DNA of 64,000 nt from Sporofaciens musculi (lineage in GTDB: Bacteria; Bacillota; Clostridia; Lachnospirales; Lachnospiraceae): contig NZ_WUQX01000001.1 in the NCBI RefSeq assembly GCF_009830285.1, forward strand, positions 1,364,501 to 1,428,500, given 5' to 3'. Position 1 is the stretch's first letter; every line of letters begins with the position of its first letter. A program made the translations under genes and the position numbers. Shown in pieces: positions 1 through 8,454 of the stretch. The notes under the pieces are model-generated. The model was not told where the DNA came from. It did no database searches and was given only the letters and a program-made list of their open reading frames with translations.

Positions 1-189
1 TCCCATCCCCATGTAGGTGTTCTGGCAAGGCGTCTGACCGGAAAATACATTGCGCCTAAGACCGAGCATCTTGCGAACCGTGTAGATGAGATTAACAAAG
101 GCGAGTATGACGGGCTGATTGAGCAGATTATGCAGAAGCCAATCACAGAGATGCAGGAACTTTATAACACCAGAGAGATTGAAAAGTAA
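1..189 (+). CDS. C-terminal fragment of an unidentified protein, cut by the window edge
   Basis: An open frame enters from the left edge and ends with TAA at 187-189, giving 62 residues that end in NTREIEK. The next gene starts 13 bases later behind a GGAGG site, so the two are probably co-transcribed. I do not recognise the fragment. By position it could be a partner subunit or electron-transfer protein of the following flavoprotein, but nothing in the 62 residues (no cysteine clusters) shows that. The codon use and charged, helical C-terminus are those of a real protein. Confidence 0.7.
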   Translation, partial: SHPHVGVLARRLTGKYIAPKTEHLANRVDEINKGEYDGLIEQIMQKPITEMQELYNTREIEK

Positions 190-202
190 GGGAGGCGTAA
201 AT

Positions 203-1816
203 ATGTATACACCATATCCAGAGAATATGATGGAATCCATTAAAAAGGTAGAGGCTACAAGAGAAAAACGTATGTCTACGGAACCTAGACGTCTGACTGC
301 TGATGAAAAAGACGCCCTCCTGAAAGAATTCCATCCAGACTATAATCCGGAGGCGTTTGCGGAGATCAAAGTAGGGGCGAACAAGGGACAAAAAGCGCCT
401 TTAGAGCTTACAAAAATGCTTCACTCCACAAGCCGTATTGCAAATGAGAAGATTGATATTACGAAAATCGACTACGACGTAGACGTACTTGTCATCGGCG
501 GCGGGGGCGCAGGCTCATCTTGTGCCATCGAGGCCCACAATGCAGGGGCGAACGTTATGATTGTTACAAAACTTCGTATCGGTGACGCTAATACCATGAT
601 GGCGGAGGGCGGTATCCAGGCTGCGGATAAGGAAAATGATTCTCCGGTACAGCATTACCTGGACTGCTTTGGCGGCGGACATTTTGCGGCAAGGCCGGAG
701 TTGGTAAAACGTCTTGTCATGGAGGCTCCTGATGCAATCAAATGGTTAAACGAGCTTGGCGTTATGTTTGACAAGGATACAGACGGACGCATGGTAACGA
801 CTCACGGAGGCGGTACCTCCAGAAAGAGAATGCATGCATGTAAGGATTACTCCGGCGCAGAGATTATGCGTACCCTCCGCGACGAAGTGCTGAATCGTCA
901 AATTCCGGTGGTAGAGTTTACTTCCGCAGTAGAGATTATCAAGGACGAGAAGGGTCAGGCGGCAGGCGCTATTCTTCTTAACATGGAGACAGGCGACTAC
1001 TCTGTTGCAAGGGCTAAGACAGTCGTAATCGCAACAGGCGGCGCCGGAAGAATGCATTATCAGGGCTTCCCTACTTCCAACCACTATGGCGCAACGGCAG
1101 ACGGTCTGGTGCTTGGATACAGGGCGGGAGTACCCCTTCTTTATCAGGATTCCATCCAGTACCATCCGACAGGTGTTGCTCATCCGGTTCAGATTCGCGG
1201 CGCCCTTGTTACTGAGAAGGTTCGTTCTGTGGGCGCTCAGCTTGTCAACGCTGAGGGCGAGGCATACATCCATCCGTTGGAGACTCGTGACGTCAATGCT
1301 TCCGGTGTTATCCGTGAGTGCAGGGAAGGCAGAGGCGTAGAGGCTCCCGGCGGACAGAAGGGCGTTTGGCTTGATACGCCTATGATTGAGCTGTTAGGCG
1401 GAGAGGGAACCATCGAGAAGAGAGAATTCCTGCTATGTTCCGTATGTATATGAATTATGGAATAGACATGAGAAAGGTTCCGATTCTGATTTATCCGACG
1501 CTGCAATTACCAGAACGGCGGTCTTGAGATTGACGGAGAAGGCTTTACCAAGACAATCCCGAATCTTTTGGCGGCAGGAGAGGCAGCAGGCGGTATTCAT
1601 GGAAGAAACAGGCTCATGGGCAATTCCCTTCTTGACGTGATCGTATTTGGACGCAATGCAGGTAAGAAGGCGGCGGCAAAAGCAAAAGAAGTAGAGCTTG
1701 GTACGATGAATATGGACCATGTGGCGGCTTACGAGGAAGAACTTAAGAGTACAGGCGCAGCTTCTGGAGAAGTATCACCGCTGCTGCTGCCCAAATATGC
1801 TCGGCATGAGAGATAG
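203..1816 (+). pseudogene. fumarate reductase/succinate dehydrogenase-type flavoprotein, broken by two frameshifts
   Basis: The protein has an N-terminal FAD-binding fold (VLVIGGGGAGSSCAIEAH, about residues 95-112), a substrate-site QYHPTG motif, and the late HYQNGG and GRNRLMGNSLLD motifs of the FrdA/SdhA flavoprotein family, which interconverts fumarate and succinate. The start at 203 follows GGAGG with 6-7 bases spacing; an upstream start at 119 would read through the previous gene. Two extra bases (GA) at 1424-1425 and one extra A near 1505 break the frame and together restore it. The intervening out-of-frame stretch reads IPAMFRMYMNYG when corrected. As written, translation stops at 1451-1453 and loses the C-terminal catalytic part. 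This is either a pseudogene or two sequencing errors. L-aspartate oxidase is a related alternative, but the fumarase downstream favours fumarate reductase. Confidence 0.8.
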
Positions 1817-1856
1817 AAGCTTTATCCAATAAGTAAGATATAAAGGAGACAAGATT

Positions 1857-2699
1857 ATGCGTGAGATAGAAGTAAGCAAGATTACGGATGTCGTAGAAAA
1901 GCTGTGTATCGAAGCAAATAATCATCTTCCGGAGGACGTAAAATGTGCGATTAAAGATTGCCGCGCGTGCGAGGACGGTGAGATTGCAAAGGGTGTTCTT
2001 GATAACATTATCGAGAACTTTGAGATTGCAGACAATGAGTGCGTGCCAATCTGCCAGGATACGGGTATGGCATGTGTATTCCTTGAGATTGGCCAGGACG
2101 TACATCTGACTGGCGGCAATCTTACGGAGGCTGTGGACGAAGGTGTGCGCCGTGGTTATGACAAGGGATACCTTCGCAAATCCGTTGTAAAAGATCCAGT
2201 ACGCCGTGGAAACACAGGGGATAATACGCCTGCAATGCTCTATACGGAAATCGTTCCAGGCGAGCAGATTAAGGTTACGGTAGGGCCAAAGGGCTTCGGA
2301 AGTGAGAATATGAGCCAGATTCGTATGTTTAAGCCATCCCATGGGTTACAGGGAATCAAGGATTTCATCCTGGAAGTGGTAGAGACGGCAGGACCGAACC
2401 CATGTCCGCCTATGGTGGTAGGCGTGGGAATCGGCGGAACCTTTGACAAGGCTGCTCTCCTTGCCAAGAAAGCGCTGATGCGCCCAATCGATTCCTCCAA
2501 TCCGGATGCATTCTATGCAGATTTGGAGAAAGAGATGTTAGATAAGATTAACAAGCTTGGAATCGGGCCCCAGGGCTTTGGCGGAAAGACCACAGCAATC
2601 GGATTAAACATTGAGACTCTCCCGACCCATATCGCAGGCATGCCATGTGCAGTCAATATCAACTGCCATGTGACACGCCATAAAACGGAGGTGATTTAG
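1857..2699 (+). CDS. class I fumarate hydratase, alpha subunit
   Basis: This 280-residue protein matches the alpha subunit of two-subunit, oxygen-sensitive [4Fe-4S] fumarases, which interconvert fumarate and L-malate. Family-typical stretches are VPICQDTGMACVFLEIG, RRGNTGDNTPAMLYTEIVPG, VGPKGFGSENMS and VVGVGIGGTFDKAA; conserved cysteines at CQDTG, NPCPP and near the C-terminus (INCHVTRH) are the expected cluster ligands. The length is normal for a separate alpha subunit. A GGAGAC site precedes the ATG. It sits 40 bases after the flavoprotein and abuts the beta subunit, as expected for a reductive fumarate branch. L-tartrate dehydratase alpha is the closest alternative, since the two families are hard to separate by eye. 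Confidence 0.9.
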   Translation: MREIEVSKITDVVEKLCIEANNHLPEDVKCAIKDCRACEDGEIAKGVLDNIIENFEIADNECVPICQDTGMACVFLEIGQDVHLTGGNLTEAVDEGVRRGYDKGYLRKSVVKDPVRRGNTGDNTPAMLYTEIVPGEQIKVTVGPKGFGSENMSQIRMFKPSHGLQGIKDFILEVVETAGPNPCPPMVVGVGIGGTFDKAALLAKKALMRPIDSSNPDAFYADLEKEMLDKINKLGIGPQGFGGKTTAIGLNIETLPTHIAGMPCAVNINCHVTRHKTEVI

Positions 2700-3263
2700 A
2701 TGGCAGCAAAGAAGATTACATTACCATTGACAGAGGAACTTGCAAAGACGCTTCACGCAGGGGACAGCGTACTGGTGACAGGAACCATCTATACATCCCG
2801 CGACGCAGGACACAAGCGGATGTGCGAGGCGCTTGCTAAGGGTGAGAAGATACCGTTTGACCCGACGGACGCTACCATCTATTATGTGGGACCGACTCCG
2901 GCAAAGCCAGGACAGGTCATTGGTTCTGCGGGACCCACTACCAGCGGGCGTATGGACGCCTATGCGCCGACCATGATGTCTGTAGGCGCAAGGGGAATGA
3001 TTGGAAAAGGCGCGCGTCTTCCAGAGGTTGTGGACGCGATGAAGAAGTATTTTGGCGTATACTTCGGAGCGATCGGCGGTGCAGGCGCTTTGCTTGCGAA
3101 ATGTATCAAGAAGGCCGAGCTGATTGCCTATGAAGACTTAGGAGCAGAGGCACTTCGGAAGCTGTATGTAGAGGATATGCCGCTGGTGGTTATCATTGAC
3201 AGCGAGGGAAATAACCTGTATGAGAGTGGGCGTGCCGCTTATTTAAAAGAGCATGAGGCTTAA
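2700..3263 (+). CDS. class I fumarate hydratase, beta subunit
   Basis: The 187-residue product matches the beta subunit of heteromeric class I fumarase. It has the family pattern of VLVTGTIYTSRDAGHKRM near the N-terminus, then YYVGPTPAKPGQVIGSAGPTT, a KGARLPEV segment, and VVIIDSEGNNLY near the end. The ATG directly follows the TAG of the alpha subunit with no spacer. Its ribosome site (GGAGGTG) lies inside the end of the alpha gene, implying translational coupling and equal subunit output. The complex hydrates fumarate to malate, or dehydrates malate to feed the upstream reductase. Tartrate dehydratase beta is possible but less likely in this context. Confidence 0.9.
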   Translation: MAAKKITLPLTEELAKTLHAGDSVLVTGTIYTSRDAGHKRMCEALAKGEKIPFDPTDATIYYVGPTPAKPGQVIGSAGPTTSGRMDAYAPTMMSVGARGMIGKGARLPEVVDAMKKYFGVYFGAIGGAGALLAKCIKKAELIAYEDLGAEALRKLYVEDMPLVVIIDSEGNNLYESGRAAYLKEHEA

Positions 3264-3298
3264 AACGGGCGTTTTTCAATAGAAGGGAGTCATATGAC

Positions 3299-4510
3299 AT
3301 GGAGTTATTTGGAGGAATATTGGCAGTTAAGGCTGTAGTATTTCTGACATTCTCAATCTTCGTGATTGCTGCCGTCGGTTATTCCATCGGCAGGATTGAA
3401 GTAAAGGGAATCGACCTTGGAACTGCCGGAGTATTTATCGTTGCTCTGGTCTATGGGTGTCTGTTATACGGAAAGCTGTCGGATAACCTGATGGCAGGAG
3501 ATGTGTCATTTGCTACGGATGCGCTGAAAATCGTCGAGAATATGGGACTGGTTTTCTTTGTGACTTCCGTAGGTTTTATTGCAGGACCGAATTTTTTCGG
3601 GAATCTGAAGCGGAATTTTAAGTCTTATGTTCTGCTTGGCGCAATGATTATCCTTGCGGCTGCGGCAACTTGTGTATTATGTATTTTTATCGGCGGTAAC
3701 TTTACAAATCTTGACCATGACCAGTTCAAGGCAATTCTGGTGGGAATCCTGTCAGGCGCGTTGACCAGTACGCCGGCATTCTCCGCGTCAAAGGCGGCGG
3801 TGGGCGCAGACCTTGAGGCGTTAGTGTCCGTTGGATACGGGATTGCATATCTGTTTGGCGTGATTGGAGTCGTGCTGTTTGTGCAGATTGTTCCTAAGGT
3901 CATGAAGGCGGATATGAACGAGGAGGTGGCAAAGATTGCCACAAAAGAAGGCGGAAGTGCAAAGAGAAAGAACTTGATTCTGACAGAGGTAGACGAGTTC
4001 GGATTCATGGCATTTTCACTGGCGGCGGTGGTAGGAATCCTGGTGGGAAGTATTAGTTACCGAAATTTCTCCCTGACCACGACGGGCGGATGTCTGTTGA
4101 CGGCGCTTGTGTTCGGGCATTATGGGCATATCGGAAAGATTTCTATTGTGCCTAAGAGTTCTACTCTTAAAATGTTGCGGGAACTGGGGCTTATGCTGTT
4201 CCTGATTGGGGCGGGAGTGTCTGGAGGCGCGAAATTCGTACAATACTTCGAGCCAATTTATTTCCTTTATGGGGCGATAATGACGATTCTCCCTATGATT
4301 ATCGGGTTCGTGATTGCGAAGAATATCTTGAAGCTGCCGCTTCTCAACAACCTTGGCTCGCTGACCGGAGGAATGACCAGTACGCCAGCTCTTGGGACGC
4401 TGATTAATATGGCGGGGACGGAGGATATTGCGGCTGCATATGCAGCCACCTATCCCATTGCATTGATTGCAGTTGTGCTGGCTTCGCAGTTGATTATCTT
4501 GTTCTGTTAA
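3299..4510 (+). CDS. AspT/YidE-family exchanger, probable C4-dicarboxylate or aspartate-alanine transport
   Basis: A 403-residue membrane protein with about ten hydrophobic segments and a duplicated half. The repeated signature GALTSTPAFSASKAA (near residue 160) and GGMTSTPALGTLINMAG (near residue 358) is the paired motif of the aspartate:alanine exchanger/YidE-YbjL family. The ATG at 3299 follows GAAGGGAG at good spacing; a closer ATG at 3294 is out of frame and stops quickly. As the last gene of a fumarate operon it probably moves a C4 acid or amino acid across the membrane, for example uptake of a fumarate precursor or release of a product. That substrate is inferred from context only. An intrinsic terminator follows. 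Confidence 0.8.
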   Translation: MELFGGILAVKAVVFLTFSIFVIAAVGYSIGRIEVKGIDLGTAGVFIVALVYGCLLYGKLSDNLMAGDVSFATDALKIVENMGLVFFVTSVGFIAGPNFFGNLKRNFKSYVLLGAMIILAAAATCVLCIFIGGNFTNLDHDQFKAILVGILSGALTSTPAFSASKAAVGADLEALVSVGYGIAYLFGVIGVVLFVQIVPKVMKADMNEEVAKIATKEGGSAKRKNLILTEVDEFGFMAFSLAAVVGILVGSISYRNFSLTTTGGCLLTALVFGHYGHIGKISIVPKSSTLKMLRELGLMLFLIGAGVSGGAKFVQYFEPIYFLYGAIMTILPMIIGFVIAKNILKLPLLNNLGSLTGGMTSTPALGTLINMAGTEDIAAAYAATYPIALIAVVLASQLIILFC

Positions 4511-4536
4511 AGCAAAATGGCAGTATATGCTAAAAA

Positions 4537-4575
4537 GGGGGCTGTACTTAATGTACAAGCCCCTGCTTCGTCTTT
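4537..4575 (+). terminator. intrinsic terminator of the fumarate operon
   Basis: GGGGGCTGTAC (4537-4547) pairs with GTACAAGCCCC (4553-4563) with one bulged base and a short loop, and is followed by a T-rich run ending in TTTTT. It lies 26 bases after the transporter stop. Confidence 0.75.
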
Positions 4576-4587
4576 TTGTGCAATCCG

Positions 4588-4915
4588 CTATCTGAATATA
4601 CCGAACAGCCCTTTTTTTCTTGGATTTTGTGGATTTCTTGATGGTATAATTATCATCGCCGTGTCTGTTGCGGTGCTTATCCATTGCTATATATAGCTGG
4701 CAGACAGCTTCTTTGGTGTTACACCAACTGAAAGGGACGTCAATATCCTGAAACCTGAGACGAAGCCGTTTGTACTCTTGGTCGCTGATGGCCTCCGGTT
4801 TGCTAATGTCACGGTTTCCGAACATTTCTTCAAATGTATCTCTGATTTTGATAAATTTCGCCGGATTGTCTGTGATTAATTTCATAACCTGTTCTGTAAA
4901 TTCTTTTTTTTCCAT
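4588..4915 (-). pseudogene. small hypothetical protein with a homopolymer frameshift near its end
   Basis: The ATG at 4915 has a good ribosome site (AGAGAGG) just upstream. The product starts MEKKEFTEQVMKLITDNPAK and is acidic and helical for about 95 residues. As written, the frame runs on far into the antisense of the transporter and through its terminator, which is implausible. Removing one A from the A7 run at 4612-4618 instead gives a natural ending, KSKKKGLFGIFR followed by TAG at 4588-4590. I therefore place the gene end there, at about 108 residues. I do not recognise the family. It faces the AraC gene divergently. Confidence 0.55.
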
Positions 4916-5058
4916 TTTTAAATACCTCTCTTAAAACTATACCCAAGGGAATGCGTGATATGGCTTGTATTTTGTAGTGTAATATAGATTGGTGATTATT
5001 GCAATAGGGAAACAGAGTTATTATTCATTTTTTATAGGAGGTTTAGTATATTCAAGCA

Positions 5059-5087
5059 TTGTCTATCATGACAAAGAATGGTATATT
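5059..5087 (+). promoter_or_regulatory. possible promoter of the AraC-type gene
   Basis: TTGTCT (5059-5064) is separated by 17 bases from TATATT (5082-5087), about 95 bases before the chosen start. The surrounding 4916-5180 region is AT-rich and otherwise holds no clear signal. This is a weak consensus match only. Confidence 0.35.
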
Positions 5088-5180
5088 ATAAAGGAATTAG
5101 GTTTTTTTCAATAGGTAGGCAGAAACAAAGGAGTTTGGTAAACAGTATGAATGATTAGGACAGTACGAAAGGAGTATTCT

Positions 5181-5933
5181 ATGGGATATCAGGATGAATG
5201 GCTTCTTCTGGAAGCAGAAGATGATATTGATGAAGTAGAACACAGACAGCCAACAGAAGAATTTTTGTTTTACCAAGCAGTAACGAAGGGTGATGTGAAG
5301 GCTGTCAAAGAAAACTGTGAGAAGGAAAGGTTTCTGGATAGTGAAGGAGTAGGAACACTTTCACGAAATCCTATTACCAATCTAAAATATCATTTCGTCA
5401 TAACAACGGCAATGATTACCAGACTGTGTAAACAGAAAGGCATGGAGCTTGAACAGGCATTCCGCATGAGTGATTTCTACATTCAGAGATTAGACGACGT
5501 ACATACGGTTCAGGGAATCAGGAATCTGCATGATGAGATGGTTCTGGATTATACGGACAAAATGCGTAAGATTTATGGGAGTGATACGAATTCCAGGCAC
5601 ATCTGCGTCTGTAAGGAATATATTTATTCCCATCTGAAAGAACGGATTACGATAGAAGATCTGGCGGATGAGCTTGGAGTTTCTGCAAGCTATCTGTCAC
5701 GGTTGTTTAAGAAAGAAACCGGCGATTCTGTCAGCGCTTATATACGCCGCCAGAAGATTGAAATGGCGAAAAATCTTTTACAGTATAGTGAATATTCGAT
5801 AATTGACATTGCAAACAGGCTGTCTTTTTCTTCACAGAGCCATTTTATACAACAATTCAGAGAATATGTAGGTATAACTCCTAAAAAATACAGGGACTTA
5901 AATCATATGATTCAGTGGGATATTGAAACATAG
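5181..5933 (+). CDS. AraC-family transcriptional regulator
   Basis: The C-terminal about 100 residues carry two helix-turn-helix motifs of the AraC/XylS family: IEDLADELGVSASYLSRLFKK and SIIDIANRLSFSSQSHFIQQF, followed by the typical GITPKKYRD end. The N-terminal 140 residues are helical (FLFYQAVTKGDVKAV) and resemble the sensor-free N-domain common in Clostridia AraC proteins; they are not a cupin sugar-binding domain. I chose the ATG at 5181 because GAAAGGAG precedes it with ideal spacing; an ATG at 5151 in the same frame lacks this. It is convergent with the GH94 operon, so it may regulate that locus, but no binding site links them. About 250 residues. Confidence 0.85.
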   Translation: MGYQDEWLLLEAEDDIDEVEHRQPTEEFLFYQAVTKGDVKAVKENCEKERFLDSEGVGTLSRNPITNLKYHFVITTAMITRLCKQKGMELEQAFRMSDFYIQRLDDVHTVQGIRNLHDEMVLDYTDKMRKIYGSDTNSRHICVCKEYIYSHLKERITIEDLADELGVSASYLSRLFKKETGDSVSAYIRRQKIEMAKNLLQYSEYSIIDIANRLSFSSQSHFIQQFREYVGITPKKYRDLNHMIQWDIET

Positions 5934-5952
5934 GTCATACGAAAGAAGTAAA

Positions 5953-5974
5953 GAGGACACTGTGCAGTGTCCTC
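5953..5974. terminator. bidirectional hairpin between AraC gene and GH94 operon
   Basis: GAGGACACTG (5953-5962) and CAGTGTCCTC (5965-5974) form a perfect ten-base-pair inverted repeat between two convergent genes. On the minus strand it is followed by a T-rich stretch, so it could end the GH94 transcript; no long T run follows on the plus strand. Confidence 0.55.
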
Positions 5975-6019
5975 CGACTAAATTTGCCCCAAAAGCATTC
6001 CACCCCAGAAAGCTTTGTG

Positions 6020-8431
6020 TTAGAGAATCATGCGTATCTCGTTATGCTCACTAAGAAGCTTGGCAGGAATATAATTGCTGTCCATTTTTTTGCCATTTAA
6101 CGTGAACGTTTTCCATCCGGATTCCCGTTGGTTTGGATTGTCAATCAGAATATGCAGATGCTTTCCGCGGAAATCTTTTTCTATTTCCAAATGTGTCCAG
6201 TCCTTTGGAATGGATGGGGCAATGGTGATTCCGTCTAAATCAGGACGAAGACCTAAGATTCCTTCTACGCATCCGACCATCATTGTGGAGGCAGTACCAG
6301 TCAGCCAATGGACATGAGAGCGTCCCGCATATTTACTGGAGGTTCCTTCCGTAAACTGGCCATAGCAGTAGGGCTCTAAGCAGCGTAGTTCTGCTCTGTC
6401 ATTCCAGGCAGCAGGCGCGTTTTCCATGAAGTAAGTGAATGCCCGCCCCCCGTGTCCGCGCAGGGCTTCCGCAAGAATCAGCCATCCTTGAGATTGGGAG
6501 AAAATTCCTGCATTTTCTTTCGCACCCTGGTTATAGATGACAGCAAGAGCGCCGTCGAAAGCATGGGCATGATAAGGCGGATTCATTAAGAGAACTCCGT
6601 ATTCTGTATTCAGCTTTTCAAATACGTTTGTAAGCGAGATATCAGCCTGTTTGGCGGATGCAAGCCCGCTGATTACTGACCAGCTTTGAGGGTTCAGCCA
6701 CAGGTTGGCTTCAGGGTCGCCTGCCGCGCCGATTCGCTCTCCGGCTTCTGTGTATCCGCGGATAAAGCGGTCATGGTCCCAACACATTTTCTGGATTATC
6801 TCACCGGTTTTTTCTTGTTTTTCTTTCAAGCATTCCATGTAATCTTTGTCTTTTTTGTACTCGGCAAATTCCCTCAGGATTGTCATTGCATAATAGAACT
6901 GCAGGGCAACAAAGGAGGATTCACCGTTTACACCCAAGCGCAGACAGTCGTTCCAGTCTGCATAAAGTCCGGCAGGCATGTTATGAGGGCCAAGATGATT
7001 CAGTGAGAATTTAATCGCACGCTTCAGGTGCTCATAGACGCTGGCTTCGTCTTTGTCCGCAAAAGGAATGACTTCGTCAAGGAATCCTTTGTCTCCGGTT
7101 TCGGCAATATATTTGTATATAGTCGGAAAGAGCCACAGTGCATCGTCAGCGCGATAAGCAGGATGACCGGTTTCCTGTCGGTAGGATGCGTCGTCCGGAG
7201 TATCTTCCTGACCTGGGTTATGGGTAAACTTTACAAGTGGAAGACCGCCTCCGTTACTTACCTGCGCGGAAAGCATAAAGCGGATTTTTTCTGCCGCCAT
7301 TTCTGGTGCTAGGTGGATGATTCCCTGGATATCCTGCACCGTATCACGATAGCCGTAACCATTGCGCAGACCGCAGTAAATGAAGGAGGCGGCGCGGGAC
7401 CAGATGAATGTCATAAAGCAGTTGTATGCATTCCAGATGTTCAGCATAGTGTTGAATTCCGGACTGGGCGTTTTTACCTTCAGATGGTCAAGCTTCTTAT
7501 TCCAGTAGTCTTTAAGTTCTTTAAGTTCCTCGTCGATTTTTGTAGCCGGATTTTCATAAGTATCAAGGAGGGAGGATGCCTGACTGCTTCCTCCGGCTCC
7601 GAGCAGAAAAAGAATGGTTTTTGTTTCCTCTGGCGCTAATGTAAGCTGGCAGGAAAGGGCGCCACAGGAATTTTCGTTGTAGCTTGTAACATTCCCAAGA
7701 TGCCCTGACAGAACTCCCTGGGGATTTCCATAACCGTGATATCTTCCGAGAAAGTGTTCTTTTTTACCACAGTAAGAGGAAATATCAACTCCTGCAAGGC
7801 CAAAGAAGCGTTCTGTAACATTCTTTTCATCTACCGTTTCATTCTCTGACAGGGCATCCAGATTCCCATGAATCTGTTGTATAAGACGATTCTTTTCAAA
7901 TAATGTTTTTGTAATAAACAGGGAATATTGTAAGTTTATCTGATCCTGTTCGTAATTACTGTGGTTGGTAAATTCAGCATAGCCTGTCAGGGTAAGATTT
8001 CTGGTGTGCGAAGATTGATTCTTTACGGAAAGAGCCCATACCTCGTAGGTTTTCCCAAGAGGTACATAATAGGTTGCCTCGGAGAAAATTCCATCGTAGT
8101 CTGCTGTCATTTTAGTATAGCCCATACCATGCCGGCATATGCTTTTATAGCTATCCAGGCTTTTCCCCACGGGCTGCCAGGAGGCAGACCAATAGTTTTT
8201 GGAATCATTATCACGAATATAAAGGTAACGTCCGGGCTGGTCGAAGCTGTTGAAAATATAGCGGAGTATCCGCCCGTTTGCGCCGGACTTTGCGAAGCTG
8301 TATCCTCCCGCATTATTGGAGATGATTGCACCATAATCAGGAGAACCAAGATAGTTTACCCAAGGTGCGGGAGTATCCGGCCTGTCAATCACGTATTCTC
8401 GGTTTGTATCATCAAAATATCCATATCTCAT
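6020..8431 (-). CDS. GH94 sugar phosphorylase (cellobiose/chitobiose phosphorylase type)
   Basis: The 803-residue protein begins RYGYFDDTNREYVI and continues PAPWVNYLG, the hallmark start of GH94 enzymes of the cellobiose/N,N'-diacetylchitobiose phosphorylase group. These split a beta-linked disaccharide with inorganic phosphate to give alpha-sugar-1-phosphate plus a free sugar. The general acid lies in ADWNDC, residues 491-496 (Asp492), and the phosphate-binding part includes YGYRDTVQD (359-367) and HVHWLTGTAS near the C-terminus. Length fits the 790-820 norm. The ATG at 8431 follows AGAAAGGA. It lies 23 bases after the larger GH94 gene, so the two form one minus-strand operon. The protein has no signal peptide and should be cytosolic, acting on sugars brought in by the divergent ABC genes. 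The exact substrate cannot be set by eye. Confidence 0.88.
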   Translation of the reverse strand: MRYGYFDDTNREYVIDRPDTPAPWVNYLGSPDYGAIISNNAGGYSFAKSGANGRILRYIFNSFDQPGRYLYIRDNDSKNYWSASWQPVGKSLDSYKSICRHGMGYTKMTADYDGIFSEATYYVPLGKTYEVWALSVKNQSSHTRNLTLTGYAEFTNHSNYEQDQINLQYSLFITKTLFEKNRLIQQIHGNLDALSENETVDEKNVTERFFGLAGVDISSYCGKKEHFLGRYHGYGNPQGVLSGHLGNVTSYNENSCGALSCQLTLAPEETKTILFLLGAGGSSQASSLLDTYENPATKIDEELKELKDYWNKKLDHLKVKTPSPEFNTMLNIWNAYNCFMTFIWSRAASFIYCGLRNGYGYRDTVQDIQGIIHLAPEMAAEKIRFMLSAQVSNGGGLPLVKFTHNPGQEDTPDDASYRQETGHPAYRADDALWLFPTIYKYIAETGDKGFLDEVIPFADKDEASVYEHLKRAIKFSLNHLGPHNMPAGLYADWNDCLRLGVNGESSFVALQFYYAMTILREFAEYKKDKDYMECLKEKQEKTGEIIQKMCWDHDRFIRGYTEAGERIGAAGDPEANLWLNPQSWSVISGLASAKQADISLTNVFEKLNTEYGVLLMNPPYHAHAFDGALAVIYNQGAKENAGIFSQSQGWLILAEALRGHGGRAFTYFMENAPAAWNDRAELRCLEPYCYGQFTEGTSSKYAGRSHVHWLTGTASTMMVGCVEGILGLRPDLDGITIAPSIPKDWTHLEIEKDFRGKHLHILIDNPNQRESGWKTFTLNGKKMDSNYIPAKLLSEHNEIRMIL

Positions 8432-8454
8432 ATCAAATATGTCCTTTCTGTAAT

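Noticed and set aside
746..1273. 175-codon minus-strand frame opposite the flavoprotein gene
   Set aside because: Mirror of a strongly coding plus-strand gene; no ribosome site or recognisable domain.
4016..4587. Long minus-strand extension of the small gene at 4915
   Set aside because: It runs through an intrinsic terminator and antisense to the transporter gene, with a composition that mirrors that gene. A one-base correction gives a natural end at 4588.
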